64,000 bases of DNA from Sycon ciliatum (GCF_964019385.1 NC_088655.1:5703337-5767336), one strand, 5' to 3'. Positions 39,549-50,607 are shown, counted from the stretch's first letter. Numbers and translations are program-made. The notes: generated by a model from the letters alone, not told the origin.

Positions 39549-41408
39549 TCAAGGCTGCTGTCGTTGTGAGGCTAGATAGTTCTGCAGCGGTTTAATATTC
39601 CGACCAGACTCATCACATAGGTTGCCAGCGGGCTCCCACGTAGCTTCGCTGCTGGGGTAACCCTTCCAATGCACCAGGAAGTGTTGCTCACCACTGCGGT
39701 GGCGGTGATTCAAAACGGCTTCGACAACATAGCGCGAGTGTCCATCTAGATCTGTGAAGGGCGGAGGCGGGGGTTGGTGTCTTCCAGGAATCGTGTTCTC
39801 TTCGTAGCGTTTAAGAGCAGTGACATTAAACACGGGATGGCAGCGAAGTTCACGGGGTAGTTCCAAGCGAAAAGCATTCGCTCCAATCTTAGCCTGGATA
39901 CGATACGGACCAAACCACGTGGGTTGCAACTTCCGAGAGGGCTGGCCACGAGCTTCCGGGGTCAGTAGAAAGTCTCTGTAGACAAGAACGCTATCACCAA
40001 CCTTCAAATCACTGGGCGTTCTCGTCTGGTCTGCGTATAGAGCTTGCCTTGCCTGGGCGTCGAGCATAGCATCTCGAGCTATCCTTAGTGCGGCTTCCTG
40101 CTCATGAAGCCAATCGACCGAATCACTCCTTTCCCCTCCCGTAAGAATGAATTCGGGCGGGGACTTAGGGTCAAACCCATAGTTCAGATAGAACGGTGTA
40201 TTAGCTACAGATGACTGTTGTGAACTATTTATTGCAAACTCGCAGAGTGGTAGAAGCGAATCCCAATTGTCCTGTCTCAAGTTCACAAATGCTCTTAGAA
40301 CATCTCCCACTTGCCGGTTAACTCTCTCTGTCAAACCATCCGTTTGAGGGTGGTTAGCAGTGCTGAATGCCAATTTAGTTCCTAGCTGAGAGAATACTTC
40401 TTTGAAAAAAGCTGCAGTGAATCGTGGATCGCGATCGGAAACAATGGTTGAGCTCAGCCCGTGCAGACGAAACACGTTTTGAATGTACAGTTGAGCGCTG
40501 CCCTTAGCATCAATCTTCGAGTTTGTTGGAACAAGATGTACGCATTTCGTAAGTCGGTCCACAAAGGTGTAAATTGCGTCGAAGCCACGAGAAGTAAGGG
40601 GCAATCTAACAATAAAATCCATTGAGATATCCTGCCAAGGACTATTAGGTATTGGAAGTGACTGGAGAAGCCCTGTTCGTGGCTGACCTCCCTTCGTTCG
40701 CTGGCAGAGATCACAGGTTTTGACAAATCTCTTGATATCGAGACCCATTCGGGGCCAGTAGAAAAAACGTGCTAGGCGGAAGTACGTTCGATCACGACCC
40801 GGGTGGCCAGCCGTTGCACACTCATGGTGTTCTTGAATGAGCTTTAACCGGACACCGCACTGTGGTATGCACAACCGGTTATTGGGGGATGCCTTGAGGT
40901 ACAAGCGATCAGTGGATTCGTCCCAATAATAGCGATCATGCAAATTATCTCGGAGAGAATGCTTCAATCTTTCTATGATGGGAGTTAGCTCTTTGTCTCT
41001 CTGGTAGGCATCTGATATTGTATTGGACACGTCATCATTCATTGCTAAAGCATACTCAATAGCATTCAAACGTGGTACTGCATTCTCCACGAGGTTACTC
41101 TCATGGAGATCTGGGCGACGCGAAAGGGGATCTGCAGGGTTCTCTCTGCCGGGTCTGTGACGGACTGTGTAGTTATAGTCAGCTAGGAATTCAACCCATC
41201 GCGCCTCTCTCTTTGTAATGCTTGGTTTTGTTTTCAGATAAACTACCGCCATGTTGTCTGTAATGACCTCAAAGTGTTGAAAGAGGTAGATGCGCCAGGT
41301 CTTTAGCGCAAACACTACGGCCAATGTTTCTCTTTCTGTAGCTGTATAATTCTGTTCCGCAGCAGACAATTTTCGGCTAGCATAAGCCACTGGATGCCAG
41401 CGTGACAT
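39549..41408 (-). CDS. Chromovirus RNase H-integrase-chromodomain ORF (intact)
   Basis: This 619-codon open frame ends at 39,549. RNase H comes first (HPVAYASRKLSAAEQNYTAT at about 5-24, TDNMAVVYL with Asp at about 51). Integrase follows with the HHCC zinc region (H195, H202, C232, C235) and the catalytic triad D264 (MDFIVRLP), D325 (SDRDPRF) and E361 (TDGLTERVNR). A GPYRI-type C-terminal domain and a chromodomain (HFLVHWKGYPSSEATWEP) close it. This order defines a chromovirus of the Ty3/gypsy group. No frameshift or stop is seen, but no reverse transcriptase precedes it. The upstream frame jumps from protease to RNase H, so the element cannot move alone. Confidence 0.88.
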   Translation of the reverse strand: MSRWHPVAYASRKLSAAEQNYTATERETLAVVFALKTWRIYLFQHFEVITDNMAVVYLKTKPSITKREARWVEFLADYNYTVRHRPGRENPADPLSRRPDLHESNLVENAVPRLNAIEYALAMNDDVSNTISDAYQRDKELTPIIERLKHSLRDNLHDRYYWDESTDRLYLKASPNNRLCIPQCGVRLKLIQEHHECATAGHPGRDRTYFRLARFFYWPRMGLDIKRFVKTCDLCQRTKGGQPRTGLLQSLPIPNSPWQDISMDFIVRLPLTSRGFDAIYTFVDRLTKCVHLVPTNSKIDAKGSAQLYIQNVFRLHGLSSTIVSDRDPRFTAAFFKEVFSQLGTKLAFSTANHPQTDGLTERVNRQVGDVLRAFVNLRQDNWDSLLPLCEFAINSSQQSSVANTPFYLNYGFDPKSPPEFILTGGERSDSVDWLHEQEAALRIARDAMLDAQARQALYADQTRTPSDLKVGDSVLVYRDFLLTPEARGQPSRKLQPTWFGPYRIQAKIGANAFRLELPRELRCHPVFNVTALKRYEENTIPGRHQPPPPPFTDLDGHSRYVVEAVLNHRHRSGEQHFLVHWKGYPSSEATWEPAGNLCDESGRNIKPLQNYLASQRQQP

Positions 41409-42002
41409 TCAGGTTTTCCGAGCCAATTTCGGTTGGCAGGTTAACTCTCCTGGCAAACTGTTCGGCAATGAAATCATGGGTCGAGCCCGAATCTATTAAC
41501 ATAAGCGCGCGACGACCGTTGATTTTGCCTTCTACACGCAGGAGCTCATGTTCCGTTTCCACATTGACGCTGGTAACCTGGGCCTCAATAGTTGGTGTAA
41601 CATCTCGCTTGAAATTGGCTTCGGAGCATTCAGCATCATCGTCAACATCCTCCACAGCAAGGCTACTGAATCGGTTACGGGTAGAGACGGAGCACACACT
41701 ACACGCAGGTGATGCCTTTTCTTGCTGCGTCAGTAATCGCATCGGCCTTACTGACGTCCACCGTTTGGGTGATCTCGATGCTGCGGGCAATTCTGGGCCA
41801 TATGGCCTGGTCGACGACATGCGAAGCAGCCCCCTTGGGCTCGTAATGTCTCACGTTCCTCGGGGCTTAGTTTTGTTAGCTTTTTGCTACCTGATGGTGG
41901 TGCGAATCCCGGCGCGGTCGCCAGTGGTGGTCTGCGCTGAAATCGGCTGTCTGAGGCGACTGCTAGCGCTGACTGAACGGCGGCTGACAGTATAAAATGC
42001 AA
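41402..42002 (-). pseudogene. Chromovirus gag end and protease, RT deleted
   Basis: The frame at 41,748-42,002 has one canonical zinc knuckle, CFACRRPGHMAQNC. The frame at 41,377-41,820 carries the aspartic protease LMLIDSGSTHDFIAEQF. The protease frame runs directly into the RNase H ORF at 41,402-41,408 where about 1.2 kb of RT would be expected. The N-terminal gag and the 5' LTR are absent at the right edge near 42,002. Confidence 0.78.
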
Positions 42003-42271
42003 ACAAACTGAGAGAAGCGAAAATAAATAAATCGAAGAGAAGAAGAGAGAGAGAAAAGAGAAGGAATATAATTCTAATTACTTAGAGCTGGGCAGATATT
42101 GTCAAGGAGACATGCAGATACACAATAGAATCGACTCGACTGCATGTAGAGTAGCTGCCTGTAACTGCAGCAGAGTGGAGCACGCACGTACGTGATCAAC
42201 TCGGGAAAAGTGAAAGATGAGAGAAACAAAATACAAATTAATTCGAACGAGCAAATACATTAATTGTGAAT
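42003..42271. other. No gene seen
   Basis: This is a scar between two LTR elements. It is purine-rich at 42,040-42,062 and otherwise unremarkable. Confidence 0.4.
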
Positions 42272-43127
42272 TCACGTGCAAATGTCTGTAACACGACGGC
42301 TGTAACAGTCGGGTTTCACACCGGACCCGCTGTTGATGTGTCCCAGGTACTTGACTGACGACTGCTTGACGTAGCATTTGTCGGGATTTAGAGTGATGCC
42401 GGCGTCGGCAAGGACCTGGCGCGTTGTGTCCAGCCGGTGGTCGTGTTCAGCTTCGCTAGTGGCGTGGACCAGAAAATCGTTCATGAATACCTCAGAACCT
42501 TTCACGTGGGACAAGAAATCCTGCAGACGTCGCTGGAAGATCTCCAGTGCAGAGGTTATACCGAATGGCATCCGGAGGATTTGGAACCGACCCACAGGCG
42601 TGATGAACGTGGTCAGCTTGGATGCAGACTACATGAGGGGAAGCCGCTGTTGGCATCCAGTGTGCAAAAGACAGTAGTGCCGGCGAGCCTAGCCAGGGTG
42701 TCCTCAACTGTCGGAAGAGGAAAGTGCTCGCGCTTCACATTGCCGTTCCGCTTCTTTAGGTCTACGCATATCCGTATGCAACCATTAGGTTTACGTACCG
42801 GCACCAGTCAGAGGGACCCGTTTCCCGGACGATGATGCCCATTTCCTCCATACGCGCGAGCTCTTCTGTGACCTTGTCATGTAGAGGCAGAGGCACATGG
42901 CGGGCAACACCACAGTGGTACGGCGTGGCGTCGTCGACGAGATTGATGTCAGCTGGAGGCCCAACCATACAACCGATGGGCTGTGCTGGCTTGCTGGCAC
43001 ATGATTCTGCTGCATCTAAACGCTGGATCAGGCGAAGTCGGGGGCAGCCTCTGCGACTCAACAGGTTGGTAGATCCAGGACCATCAATAACTACCATCTC
43101 CATAGAGAACAGTTCACTCTTGTGCAT
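42272..43127 (-). pseudogene. gypsy-D reverse transcriptase, frameshifted and truncated
   Basis: The minus-strand frames in order are 42,762-43,127 (RHVPLPLHDKVTEELARMEEMGIIV), 42,613-42,804 (MPVRKPNGCIRICVDLKKRN and CTLDANSGF with the first catalytic Asp) and 42,272-42,595 (FQILRMPFGITSALEIFQRR, FMNDFLVHA, YLGHINSGSGVKPD). In the catalytic box the usual MDD reads MND, so one catalytic Asp is lost. The element ends just after the YLGH region; RNase H and integrase are missing on this side. Confidence 0.82.
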
Positions 43128-43564
43128 GGTGTCTGCAGTGAACTGACCCTTGATGGATAGATGTGCACCGAATGGACCAAGGAGTTTGGTACTGGATGGT
43201 GTGAGTACAGGGCGTTGTACGAGATTCTGTTAGTGAAGTGCATGATACACGATACATCAGCACCTGTGTCGATCTTGAATATCAAATTTGTTGAGCAAAC
43301 AGGCCGACTTACTGACCAGGAGTCATTTGACTGGGAAGGACTGGTGTTGGATGACAGCTCAGCCACAACACCCATGAGTGGCGACGGGGACGCGAGCGAT
43401 TCATTTCCGACAGCTCTGGCACCACGCGTGGTTGCTGGAGTGGAAAGACAGACGGCGGCGAAGTGGCCTTTATTGCCGCATGAAATACACTTGCGACCAA
43501 ACGCAGGACACACAGAACGGTTGCTCTTGTGCAAACCAGCTGTAGTGCCGCTCTTCCTCTGCAT
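43091..43564 (-). pseudogene. gypsy-D nucleocapsid knuckle and protease
   Basis: This minus-strand frame carries the CCHC knuckle CISCGNKGHFAAVC and the protease active site FKIDTGADVSCI. It is out of frame with both gag and RT. Confidence 0.78.
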
Positions 43565-43708
43565 GGACGGCGTTGGTGCAGGCTTCGATGGAATGCCGCT
43601 GCACTGGAGACGACTCCTTGCATCTTGCTGCTTTCCTCCAAAGCGGGATACAGCATTGACTTGCGGCCTGGCGGCTTGCGCTGCAACGTCTCCGGAGATT
43701 TTCTCGGC

Positions 43709-44209
43709 CTACCTGGCCCTGAGAACTGCGCCCGTGAGGGTGAGTTTTGCGGACTCAATCTGCTTCAGCTCCTTGGCGACTTGACGATCCAGAATGTGAG
43801 CCACGAGGCGATCTCGAACTCTGTTGTCCTTTTGGTCACCAAAGTCACATAATTTAGCTATGGCGTGAAGTTGCCGAACAAATTCTTCCACGGATTCTCC
43901 TGGAAGATGGTCGCACTGTTGGAAAATGGTCATCTGATGAAACATGTTCAGTGCTGGCTTAAAGTAAGCGTCCAGCTTCGTCATGACCTTGTCATGCTTG
44001 TCCTCGTCTCCAACGGCGTCGAATGCCAGTTGATCGAGGTCAGTTTCGGCCTCTGGGGCTAGCCAGTAGAGCAACGTAGAGTTTTGTACTTTCTCGTTTT
44101 TCGCGTTGAGCTCTGAGGCGAGGCGATATCCCGCAAACCAGCGCTTCCAAGCCGGCCAGGCAACTGGAATGGAGAAATCAAAGTCTGCAGGTGGCGTGAG
44201 CTTGGTCAT
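43709..44209 (-). pseudogene. gypsy-D gag N-terminal part
   Basis: A good ATG at 44,209 lies about 30 codons' worth of leader past the primer-binding site. MTKLTPPADFDFSIPVAWPAWKRWF, then MTIFQQCDHLPGESVEEFVRQLHAIAKLCDFG, is a typical capsid of metazoan gypsy elements. The frame is open for 166 codons and then shifts before the knuckle. Confidence 0.82.
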
Positions 44210-44240
44210 TTCTACTCGAAGTGTAGACCTGGTTGACTAA

Positions 44241-44252
44241 CCTCTAACACCA
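44241..44252 (-). promoter_or_regulatory. Primer-binding site of gypsy-D
   Basis: On the minus strand TGGTGTTAGAGG follows the LTR terminus GACACAACA without a gap and precedes gag by about 30 bases. Confidence 0.65.
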
Positions 44253-44663
44253 TGTTGTGTCATGTACTGACATAAGGAAGTGGTTTCTTTTACAGACAGA
44301 TGAGTGTAGATATAGTGAAGAGTCAGGGAGGCCATGCCTAGCAAAGCATGGTATCATGCGTAGCACGGGGTAGTGCGAGGTCACGTACCGTGTATACATG
44401 GCGACAGATAGGGGAGTACTATGCCGTGAATGGATGAAAGGATAACATAATACAGGATAGGACACAAATGAAATGTATGCCATGACGAATAAGAAACCTG
44501 CATGATGAATATAGAAATGGGAAATGAAAGTTGCTGATGCGATTTCATGTCCTTGTCTAGAGTCATACTGCCGCAGTATTAACATCAAGAGAACGAGTGC
44601 GGGGAACAATCAAGTGAATGATAAGAAATCAAAAACTACAGGAAAGAAGTCCAGTATGGAACA
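44253..44663 (-). repeat. Single LTR shared by two gypsy-D bodies
   Basis: On the + strand it starts TGTTGTGTCATG and ends TATGGAACA, with a TGTT/AACA terminal inversion. Gag with a primer-binding site lies on one side and the integrase end of a like element on the other. The right end is a best guess. Confidence 0.55.
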
Positions 44664-44700
44664 CTAGTAGCGGAAAGCGGATGATGCGCAGCGCAGCAAG

Positions 44701-45560
44701 TCAATCAAGCAAATGCGCAGGCTTAACACGATCAACAGAGACAGTCTGGTCCTTACCATTGATACGCAGAGTGAAGTACTTGAGACTGCGCTTGACCACG
44801 GGGAACGGACCATCATACAGCAGTTGGAGTGGTAGCCGAACTGCGTCACGGCGCAAATACACTTTAGCGGCTGTGTCCAAATCGCGGGGCAGATAGACAG
44901 GATTCATGCTAGTACGGACAGGAAGAGGACGGATCTGCCGCCGGAAGGTAGACAGACGATATGCGTAATCACTGCGGTCACTGGCAGGAGTCAAGGAACT
45001 AGACGGGAAGAATTCACCAGGAAGGCGCAGCGTTGTACCGTGAACCCTTTTGGACGTTGAACAGTTGCTATCAGCCTTGGTCGATGTCCGGATGCTGAGT
45101 AGAATAAGCGGTATCGCTTCCAGCTAGTGATTTGAGTCAGAGAGAGTCCGCAGTGATGACTTTACATGCCGATGGAATCGCTCAATTAAACCATTGAATT
45201 GGAGATGGTAGGCGGTGGTGCGCTTGCGCTTGCATCCCAGTAGCTTCATCAAACTGTTCCAGAGGGCCAACTCAAATTCAGCACCACGATCTGTGACGAG
45301 AGAAGAGGGTACACCAAACTGGGCAATCCAGCCAGACACTAAGGCAGACGCAACAGTGGATTCAGTGGCATCAGAGATTGGAAAAGCCTCAGGCCATCGG
45401 GTGAATCGATCAATGCACGTCAAGAGATAACAATTTCCGTTGCATGAAGGAAGAGGACCAACGAGATCAATGTGGATGGAATCAAAACGCTGATCCGGCA
45501 CAGGAAAGTTACCAATAGCAGAGTGGGTATGATGCTGGGCAACACAGCCTTGCCCAAAGG
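44701..45560 (-). pseudogene. gypsy-D integrase core and C-terminal domain
   Basis: The frame at 45,124 to about 45,560 holds the catalytic core: FDSIHIDLVGPLP with the first Asp, LVTDRGAEFE with the second, and FNGLIERFHRHVKSSLR with the Glu. The frame at 44,701-44,994 has the C-terminal domain (RRDAVRLPLQLLYDGPFPV, then VSVDRVKPAHL). Both ends look functional, but the segment between them (45,000-45,120) changes frame. RNase H and the zinc region are missing upstream, where a gypsy-A-type gag fragment is fused instead. Confidence 0.82.
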
Positions 45561-45687
45561 TGGCAGCTGCGGACACTGCACCAACTCTGGTGCCGGTTGC
45601 TGATCGCAGTGCCCGGATCCTATCAAGGCATTCATACACCTTCAGGTCCCTGCCTGTCATGGAGAAACGGACAATATTTGCAAACAC
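45560..45687 (-). pseudogene. gypsy-A-type gag fragment fused in frame to integrase
   Basis: RDLKVYECLDRIRALRSATG is shared with the gag pieces at 3283 and 10,861. At AAATF the sequence switches in frame to gypsy-D integrase, giving one 187-codon chimeric frame. The fusion is a deletion scar between two elements. Confidence 0.7.
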
Positions 45688-45689
45688 TC

Positions 45690-45895
45690 ACAGCCCACTC
45701 GACATTGGACCAATTACTTGCTTTTGCACAAGAAGAGCTAAAACTAAAAGAGCTAGAGAAGAAGGATCAAGGCTCGCGCACCCAGATGACATGGACATAA
45801 TGGCGACCTACGTCATCGTGCGCACTCACAATAATACTAGAAAAATGATACTAGAAAATGAATGAACGCCAGGAAAAGAGCGCGGATAAACTAGA
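45690..45895 (-). repeat. gypsy-B LTR fragment, first part
   Basis: CAGCCCACTCGACATTGGAC, the GCACAAGAAGAGCTAAAACT block and the following GGCGACCTACGTCATCGTG match 34,736-34,860. The rest of the LTR resumes at about 47,478. Confidence 0.75.
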
Positions 45896-47477
45896 GAGCT
45901 TGGAAGCTCAGGGCCCTACGCTATGCTTTATGCTTTTTTGCCTAGCTCATCGTACATGTTATAAGAACTGATGGAAATGTTTTTTCCGCTGACTGGCCAC
46001 ATCATTGTATTGCAAAAACGTTTCATTCAGTTTGAATATGAGTTAGGCAAAAGTATTTGCCGAATTTAGTGCGGATTGTTATTTCTCTAATTTCATCCAC
46101 TTTTGGTTTGCTTCTTCTTTTCTTTTTATCTCCTTATACTGTAAATCAACACATTTTGGGCGATGAGAAACTTTGGGCGATGAGAAACGAAACTTTTCTC
46201 CGTCATCACGGAGGATTGGCAAGACGAAATTCGTGTTCGCGTTCGCAAACATTTTTCAGTTCGCGAACTGGATTGCGAACTTTCGCATTTTTCGTTCGGA
46301 AAAGTAGTCGGAACACGAATCGCGGATTCGTGTCAGGGAAGTCATAAATTTACCACGCTGTACTGTCTGTACACAATGTACGTTGTGTCAACGTCATGCA
46401 TGTGCGAATTCTGTTTACTAATCCTTCTCATAACGCGAATTCCGTCACTGAGTTCAACTTTCCTTGGAGAGCGAACGCGAACGCGAATTTTGTCTTGCTA
46501 ATCCCCATCATTTGCCTCTATGACAAACTTTGGCTTGCGATTTACTTTGGCCGGTTGGTACCAAGTGGCGAAATCAGCGAAATTAAATCGCCAGCGAAAA
46601 TTAGTTGATTTTAATTCAGTAATCGGATTTTCTGGCCTTTTTGTAGTATTACATTGACCTGTCGAGCAATGAAGACGGCGGATGCATGGTTGCCTGTGGA
46701 GCACATTACATAACTTTACAGTCTCCTAAAATACGTATCCTGTCCGACGGCAAAAGAGGCTGCAGATGTAGTTTTTCTGCGCGTCGAAAGGGATGTCTGT
46801 CCTGACGTTTCCTGGGCCAAACGCTAACTCTGCCGATCACAGGCGTTCTGGAGTCGACGGGATGTCTGTCCTGATGTTTCCTTGGACCGGCGCTGACTCT
46901 AATGATCACGGGCATTCTGGACTCGACAGGATGTCTGTCCTGACGTTCCCTGGGACCGGCAAAGACTCTGCTGATCACGGGCGTTCTGGAGTCGACGGGA
47001 TCTCTCTTCCGACGTTTCCTGTGACCGGCGCTGGATCACTCGTTCACGCTTATTGTGGAGACGACGGGATCTCTCTTCCAAAGTATGTTTTGCTGACGCA
47101 TCCTATCATCTATTCGGCAACTAACGTCCATTCTAAATTCATTTCCTCATCGTCTCCCTATTTCTTACCAAATCTCCCTCTACATCAGGGAGTCGTATAC
47201 AGAATACGACAAATATTGTGGCCAGCTGTTTGTACGGGACGGTACCGGACAGATACGGGAGCCAGCAAATATTGTGGCCAGCTGTTATGTACAATCCTGT
47301 AGAGCCTTTGTAGTCACAGATACGGGACAGATACGGGACAGATAGGGGATAGCTCCAGGCGTGACACAAACACACAAACAAACAAACACACACACAAACA
47401 AACAAATACCAAATTAAAGCTGTGCGGACCCTGGCTAGCGCCAGACGTTACGGAAGTAACGTCTTCTGCATAGCTAT
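45896..47477. other. Insertion of about 1.6 kb splitting the gypsy-B LTR fragment
   Basis: The flanking LTR continues at 47,478 (TACAAAGCTCAACA). The interior has CTCAGGGCCC at the left and the inverted GCTAGCCAGGGTCC block at the right, both shared with 14.3-14.6 kb. It also has several GACGGGATGTCTGTCCTGACG units between 46,790 and 47,030 (about 70-bp period) and CA-rich repeats. No domain is recognised. Exact ends were not determined. Confidence 0.5.
46785..47065. repeat. Tandem array of about 67-bp units
   Basis: Four imperfect units carry GACGGGATGTCTGTCCTGACG, TTTCCTGG and GATCACGGGCGTTCTGGA in the same order, starting near 46,788, 46,856, 46,923 and 46,994. Confidence 0.8.
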
Positions 47478-47557
47478 GGGAATATACTACAAAGCTCAAC
47501 AAGAATTGATACGTAGTGATCAATAGTAAATAGGTTCGATATCAAGAAAGGAATAGA

Positions 47558-47593
<36 letters not shown>

Positions 47594-47610
47594 GAGAGAG
47601 AGAGAGACAT
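47478..47610. repeat. gypsy-B LTR tail and (GA)n microsatellite
   Basis: TGATACGTAGTGATCAATAGTAAATAG matches the LTR at 34,950 and 55,690. It is followed by GAGAGA repeats. Confidence 0.8.
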
Positions 47611-48209
47611 ACTCACACTCACAAACAAGTACCCCTTGCTCACACAAATACGTCAACTACACACACCTGCAGTTACATACATTTATGCAAAGTAAACGGC
47701 ATGCTCTAATGCGCACACACACGTGTGTACGCCTGCGTGTGTGTGCTCAACATTCGTGGACATGCACGAGCACACACACTCACACACAGCATGCGCCATG
47801 CCATGTTCATTAGATTTTGCCTGTATTTCACCTGATGATCAGGCATGAAAGTATACTAGTGAAAATTGTATTCTTGTCTCCAAGGAAATTGTTCATCAAT
47901 TCCCAAAGAAATCTTCATTGATAATGATCCAGAACTCACTATGCCATTGCCGGTGTTACCTTTACTCATTAGCTGTGTTTGTTTGTTCCTGTGTGTGTTT
48001 TTGCGCATGCATGGTTGCGTGCATGGTTGTGTATTTGTGTGTGTGTGTGTCTATGTGTGCATGTGTATGTGTGTATGTGTGTGTGTGTGTGTTCATGCAT
48101 ATGCATATTTTTATGTGTTTGTGAATCGTCATGTGTATGTGTGTATTTGTGTATGTTTATGTGTGTTTGTGTGTACTTGGTTTGTATTCATTAACAATGC
48201 TACTTCCAG

Positions 48210-48308
48210 AGTGGTAAAACACCATTACACCGTGCAGCATGGAATGGTCATGTTTCCGTAGCAGAATATCTACTTAATTCTGGACATTCGTTGGACCCAA
48301 AGGATAAT
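48210..48308 (+). CDS. Single ankyrin-repeat exon 3
   Basis: This 99-base, phase-0 exon lies between TACTTCCAG and GTAAGTC. It encodes an ankyrin repeat with TPLHRAAWNGHVSVAEYLL, ending PKDN. It is the most diverged of the four exons, yet every change keeps the ankyrin consensus and the frame. CA/TG repeats precede it, as in the others. Parts of the intron downstream (near 48,540: ACTTGTAAGTCCAGTGTCTTGA) resemble 6165-6200 downstream of exon 1. Confidence 0.75.
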
Positions 48309-48940
48309 GTAAGTCAAGATATCCCTGGTGTATCATTGCTAGTGTATGAACAGAAAATACAGATTATATGGGTGTACATAGTCCGGTCCGGTGCATGTGT
48401 ACCAGGTCTCATTTTCATCTGTTGTACGCACAATAATACATGCACAATTGGAAAACATTTTCCAAGGAGAACAACAGTTTTCACTATCTTCAACAGCCTA
48501 GACAACACTATTGAGTTCCTTGGGTCACCTCAAAAATACTTGTAAGTCCAGTGTCTTGATGAGATTTGGTGTATGTTTTCATGTGAAATCGCACTGAACA
48601 CAATTATGGTTCTGCAAAGCAACCGGCTGCTAGATTGGAATTCTTTGGTATTTTGTACACCTGCATAATGTTACACTTCCAGTGGCAGGTAAGATAGTTG
48701 AACAGCACAATCAGTCATGTCTTTGTGCGTAACCCGTACAATACTGGTGGTCTGTGTAAATCTGCATGAAGAAGTCTCAGTCAAACTTGGTTGGTTGAAT
48801 TTCCAGTGGCGTACTTTCTTGTCCTGAACAAAACCAATCTACCAACCCACATGGGGAGAACACTCCGGTATGCCAATGTTGCACCAGTCTTTTGTTCATT
48901 GCAGGCATCCGTGCTGTCCTTTTGAATTGCCTGTCGTTGG
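48309..48940. other. Intron-like sequence after exon 3; no gene seen
   Basis: It contains a block related to 6150-6220 and to 12,480-12,545, consistent with duplicated intron sequence. No coding signal is seen. Confidence 0.45.
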
Positions 48941-48982
48941 AAGCAGAGGGTTGGGCGTATTTTGGAGGCTTCTTTTATATTA

Positions 48983-49955
48983 CTTCCTCCGTTAAGCAAA
49001 ACTTCGTTGCGTTTTTACAGTTCAGTCCAAATCATTCTATGGCTACGAACACGCTTTGCAAAGTGGAAAACACGGCAGCATATGAAAGATATATAATGAC
49101 AGATGAAACACAGCTCGTTTCAAAGCCGTCCAGTTTCACTCTTCGATGACGACTTACACTCACTGATGACATCGAGTCTGGAGCCTCACTGACTTTCACC
49201 TTCAGCGCTGCCAGCTTTTGTACCGCAGCATTTACAAATTGCCAAGACACGATTTGATCGTGGAGATCACCAAGTTCTTCGCTCGAACTGTGAGCTTGAT
49301 GACCTCCACGGTGGCGCTGGTAGTTGTGGCCACTCTCCGGAACGCCATGGATGGAGACACACAGACGCAAACAAACGCTCCCCATCTTCGCAGGGGTGTA
49401 TTCGTGCCAGAACGTTTCCACACCCTGCAGAAGCTCCTTTTAGGTTTCCTTAGCCACGAGTGACACGGCTGTCTACAGGCTGTGGAAGAACGCCAAGTCG
49501 TCGAGGTTGAGATCAGGATTTTGCGCCGACTGCATGACAACATGAATGTCGAACATTTTTGATTTCCCCTGCGCTGCAAACAAAAGTGCATTGATTATGG
49601 TTGTGTGCGGATGCGCACCATCGACTCGTGCTAGTACAGCAGTGCCTGAGCGCTGGCCGGCTCCTGGATACTTCTTCGAGCCAGCGGTATTTCAAACTGT
49701 TTCTCACTTTCGTACTTTGGTGTCATGCGCGCACGCCTGGGGTTGTGTTCTGGTGACATCCTGTCGAGAAACGGTTCTGCTTCGCCGATTTTTTCAAAGG
49801 ACTCCACGCTTTTTGGAGGTTCAAAAGCCTGTCAGAACAATGGACGACAACTCGGCTACCCTATGTAGGGGATAGATCACTGACATGTATGTCTAATACC
49901 GACAGAAATATCATGACAAGAACACTAAAAACGCAACGAAGCTTAGCGGAGGTAG
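48983..49955 (-). mobile_element. Mariner-like transposon with Stowaway-like termini
   Basis: The terminal inverted repeats begin CTTCCTCCGTTAAGC on the left and, reversed, CTACCTCCGCTAAGC on the right, followed by CTTCGTTGCGTTTTTA. The element is flanked by TA. The homologous region near 34,262 lacks it. The CT.CCTCCG terminus is the hallmark of Stowaway/plant-type mariners. The length is 973 bases. Confidence 0.85.
49190..49700 (-). pseudogene. Mariner-type DDD transposase remnant
   Basis: Read on the minus strand: VDGAHPHTTIINALLFAAQG (second catalytic Asp in the place of QDNA.PH), then in the next ~30 residues SAQNPDLNLDDLAFFHSL (third Asp in the SPDLN.LDLGFF box), then KELLQGVETFWHEYTP. 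This is the C-terminal half of a mariner transposase of the plant/Stowaway-related type. Stops and shifts break it, and the N-terminal helix-turn-helix and first Asp are not recognisable. Confidence 0.7.
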
Positions 49956-50314
49956 TAAGTTCTTACCCTATCCCTAATGCCTTCGAGCTTATCACAGACA
50001 AAAACGACCTTTTGGGGAGATAGTGTGCTGCTTTGAGTAACTTGTATTGCCATGCAAATGTTCAGCAAGCTTGAAAGCAACGCCACACTGCTGCCTGGAA
50101 CTAGCTCGGGAATCCCCTCAACACACTTACAATAGTTGTGAAGTGAAATACCAAGCAATGGACAGCAGCTGGCTAATGAGGAGCCATAGCTGACTTGTAA
50201 TGAGCGGGAACAAGTGAAGCCAATGCCGGTTAGAAAGAGCAGAGCTAAACTTCCCAATCTACCGTATGGAAGACGATTTTATTAGAGAAATGGAGCATGA
50301 AAAAAAAGAAGTAA

Positions 50315-50607
50315 ATTATCGTATCCGTTCCCGAAGGGAACTCACGACGGCCGCTAACACCCGATAAACCCTAGCGGCAGATGCAGCGCCTAACGGTGGG
50401 GGTGAGTGGATAAGTCTCACAACCACTGGCACAAGTGCCGAGAACGACCCTATTACTTGCATCCAAGTACCCCTTGTGCCTGGCCACAAGTTCCCAGTTG
50501 ACTGTGGGTAGCAGCACGGCTGGAAAAAACGCTCCCAGGCAGGACTTGAACCAGGTACCTCTCGTATCTCAATCATGGTCTTTGACCAACCCACTGTGCC
50601 TGCCTGG
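50315..50607 (-). mobile_element. tRNA-derived SINE
   Basis: On the minus strand an A box (GGCACAGTGGG) and a B box (TGGTTCAAGTCC) are about 35 bases apart at the head. A unique body and an A/T-rich tail near 50,310-50,320 follow. The homologous region at 34,555 is continuous, with no such sequence, confirming an insertion between GAAATGGAGC-ATG and CTAGAAGCAAAC. No complete tRNA fold is kept. Confidence 0.75.
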
